Source: Cytobacillus sp. IB215665 | Lineage (GTDB): Bacteria; Bacillota; Bacilli; Bacillales; SM2101 | DNA length: 64,000 bases | Direction: 5' to 3' | Assembly: GCF_033963835.1 (NCBI RefSeq) | Contig: NZ_JAXBME010000001.1 | Location: 1-64,000 of the forward strand | Shown here: in pieces, positions 62,576-64,000 of the stretch | Layout: every line of letters begins with the position of its first letter | Position numbering within the stretch: position 1 is the stretch's first letter | Notes under the pieces: model-generated | Database searches by the model: none | Seen by the model: only the letters and a program-made list of their open reading frames with translations | What the model was told of the DNA's origin: nothing | Position numbers and translations under genes: made by a program

Positions 62576-63658
62576 TTATCTGTCGTATACCTCTTCAATA
62601 GAATGAAAGTCGTCAGCGATAATTGTTTCATCGATATTATGCTTATTTACTGCAATTGGTGAAAGGAGAACAGAAGGCACCTCGAATTTCCCATTATTAA
62701 TGGTAGTCTGAACATCAACAACTTGACCTTCTGCTAGCTTAACAGCAAGCTCAGCCGCTTGTTTTGTTAAATCAATAATTGGCTTATAAACAGTCATTGT
62801 TTGTGTTCCATCAACGATTCGTTGAACAGCAGCAAGCTCGGCATCTTGACCAGAAACTGGAATTTCACCTACAAGCCCTTGTTCAGCGAGTGCTTGAATG
62901 ACAGCTCCAGCGGTTGCATCATTAGCAGCAATGACAGCATCAATCTGATTATTATTCGCTATTAAAGCTGCTTTCATATTTTCATAAGCATTTTCAGGTA
63001 ACCAATCTTTTGTCCACTGGTCATATACAATCGTAATATCTCCTCTGTCAATGAATGGCTTGAGGACGTTAAATGCACCTTTTCTAAATAAATGGGCGTT
63101 ATTATCTGTTTCTGCTCCGCCGATATATACATAATTTCCTTTTGGAACCAATGATGTAATTGCTTTCGCTTGAAGCTCACCTACTTGTTCATTGTCATAT
63201 GATACGTATAAATCAAGCTTAGCGTTTTTCACTAGTCGATCATAGGAAAGCACCTTAATACCAGCTAAATGGGCCTTTTCAACGATCATTGCTGTTGATT
63301 CTGCGTTGTGCGGAACAACGACGAGTATGTCGATGCCTAGACTAATTAGTTTTTCTGCTTGTGAGATTTGTAAAGCATCGTCACCATTTGAAGCAAAGAT
63401 TTCTACTTCTGCGCCAAGTGCCTCTACTGCTTCTTTGAAGCGATCTCTATCCCTTAACCAACGCTCCTCTAATAATGTATCCATAGAAAAGCCAATTTTA
63501 AGCTTTTTTTCTTCGTCTGCAGAATCAAATGTCGTTTGTTCTTGTTCTAGCAGAGTTGAATTTGTGGTCGAATCTCTTTCATCTACGCATGCTGTAGTCA
63601 GTGCAAGCATAGCAAAAAAGAACAATAGTAGACTTCCTTGACAAAATAACCGTTTCAT
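62576..63658 (-). CDS. Second ChvE-like sugar-binding lipoprotein, probable sensor accessory
   Basis: A 360-residue lipoprotein (lipobox LTTAC) of the same fold as the importer receptor, with FSMDTLLEERWLRDRDRF, VVVPHNAEST and VLSYDRLV. It is terminated separately from the ABC genes and follows an AraC-type regulator gene. In other Firmicutes such extra receptors sit with a sensor kinase and regulator and pass the sugar signal to the kinase; the kinase would be beyond the window. AAAGGAGCG lies 12 bases before the ATG. Confidence 0.85.
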   Translation of the reverse strand: MKRLFCQGSLLLFFFAMLALTTACVDERDSTTNSTLLEQEQTTFDSADEEKKLKIGFSMDTLLEERWLRDRDRFKEAVEALGAEVEIFASNGDDALQISQAEKLISLGIDILVVVPHNAESTAMIVEKAHLAGIKVLSYDRLVKNAKLDLYVSYDNEQVGELQAKAITSLVPKGNYVYIGGAETDNNAHLFRKGAFNVLKPFIDRGDITIVYDQWTKDWLPENAYENMKAALIANNNQIDAVIAANDATAGAVIQALAEQGLVGEIPVSGQDAELAAVQRIVDGTQTMTVYKPIIDLTKQAAELAVKLAEGQVVDVQTTINNGKFEVPSVLLSPIAVNKHNIDETIIADDFHSIEEVYDR

Positions 63659-63797
63659 AGGAATAGTTCGCTCCTTTTCTACTGAAAGGAAAACTTTTAT
63701 TAACAGTTTTAGCTCCCAGCGATACAGGTGGATTTGTCAATCAGATGGAGCATACCTCCACCGATAACGAAAATGTTGAAGTTTTTTAACGACTTGG

Positions 63798-64000
63798 TTA
63801 TTCCTTCATTCCGATAAGTGATTTACGATATTCGGTCGGTGAAGCGCCACACAGCTTTTTAAACACTTTACTGAAATAGTTTGGGTCGTGATAACCGACT
63901 TCGAATGTAATCTCTTTTAAGCTTTTGTCAGGATTCATCATCAGCTTCTTCGCCTTTTCGATGCGACATTCTGTTAGGAAGCTGATGTAGTTCACCCCAA
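63798..64000 (-). CDS. AraC-type DNA-binding domain, C-terminal part (partial)
   Basis: Only the last 66-67 codons are inside the window. GVNYISFLTECRIEKAKKLM, then DKSLKEITFEVGYHDPNYFS and KKLCGASPTEYR, form the double helix-turn-helix of AraC regulators; in this context it is most likely the output domain of a YesN-type response regulator. The frame stays open to the right edge, so the internal GTG at 63995 is not the start. It probably controls the downstream sugar-binding protein and importer genes. Confidence 0.88.
   Translation of the reverse strand, partial: GVNYISFLTECRIEKAKKLMMNPDKSLKEITFEVGYHDPNYFSKVFKKLCGASPTEYRKSLIGMKE

Noticed and set aside
63798-63995. Complete 65-residue AraC-like protein
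   Set aside because: The frame remains open to the window edge and the first residues are internal to the AraC domain, so the gene is truncated by the window.

Overview
The window is the replication-origin region of a low-GC, spore-forming Bacillaceae chromosome. The gene order is almost that of Bacillus subtilis around 0 degrees: gyrA, gyrB, remB, recF, yaaA, dnaN, dnaA, oriC, rpmH, rnpA, yidC, jag, mnmE, mnmG, rsmG, noc, soj, spo0J, yyaC, yyzM, yyaE, ychF, rpsF-ssb-rpsR, yybS, gdpP, rplI, dnaC, purA, tRNAs, walRKHIJ, htrA, rlmH. Sporulation and nucleoid genes (yyaC, spo0J, noc) support an endospore former. The genus cannot be fixed from the sequence alone. Genes left of about 13.5 kb are on the minus strand and genes right of about 14.0 kb are mostly on the plus strand, so replication starts between dnaN and rpmH and most genes are read co-directionally with the forks.

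Layout: 1-0.55 kb holds the 5' tip of a 16S rRNA gene and its tandem promoters. 0.55-13.5 kb is the leftward arm: a degenerate HD-GYP gene, gyrA, a modAB pair that separates gyrA from gyrB, then gyrB to dnaA. 12.0-13.9 kb is a bipartite oriC with a textbook DnaA-trio unwinding module and a 32-bp palindrome made of two head-to-head DnaA boxes. 14.0-40 kb is the conserved rightward arm (translation, tRNA modification, chromosome segregation with two parS sites, c-di-AMP turnover, helicase, purA). 40.0-40.6 kb holds Glu, Asp and Phe tRNAs plus an orphan 5' half of tRNA-Phe. 40.8-52.2 kb is the cell-wall stress block: an M23 endopeptidase with WalR-like sites, walRKHIJ, two tandem HtrA proteases, a tiny CxxH/CxxC protein and rlmH under a DnaA-box cluster. 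52.3-64 kb is accessory: katG, a Crp/Fnr regulator, a DUF4386 membrane protein with a 28-bp perfect palindrome in its promoter region, a UMF1-type MFS transporter broken by an in-frame TGA, and a ChvE/Xyl-type monosaccharide ABC importer with a second binding protein and an AraC-type regulator.

The most striking structure not explained by genes is a family of about 14 short (about 110-165 bp) intergenic elements with imperfect terminal inverted repeats that begin GGCTCTTTTCG. One copy has a perfect 8-bp target duplication and three others have 7/8 matches. Ends and target length resemble the ISL3 insertion-sequence family, so these look like non-autonomous MITEs. They lie only between 0.3 and 48 kb. 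A second unexplained pattern is a pair of 21-bp-period degenerate tandem arrays (core ACTGTCCAAA) in opposite orientations at 49.5 and 55.0 kb. All functional statements rest on reading the sequence and on remembered family knowledge; no database search was run.
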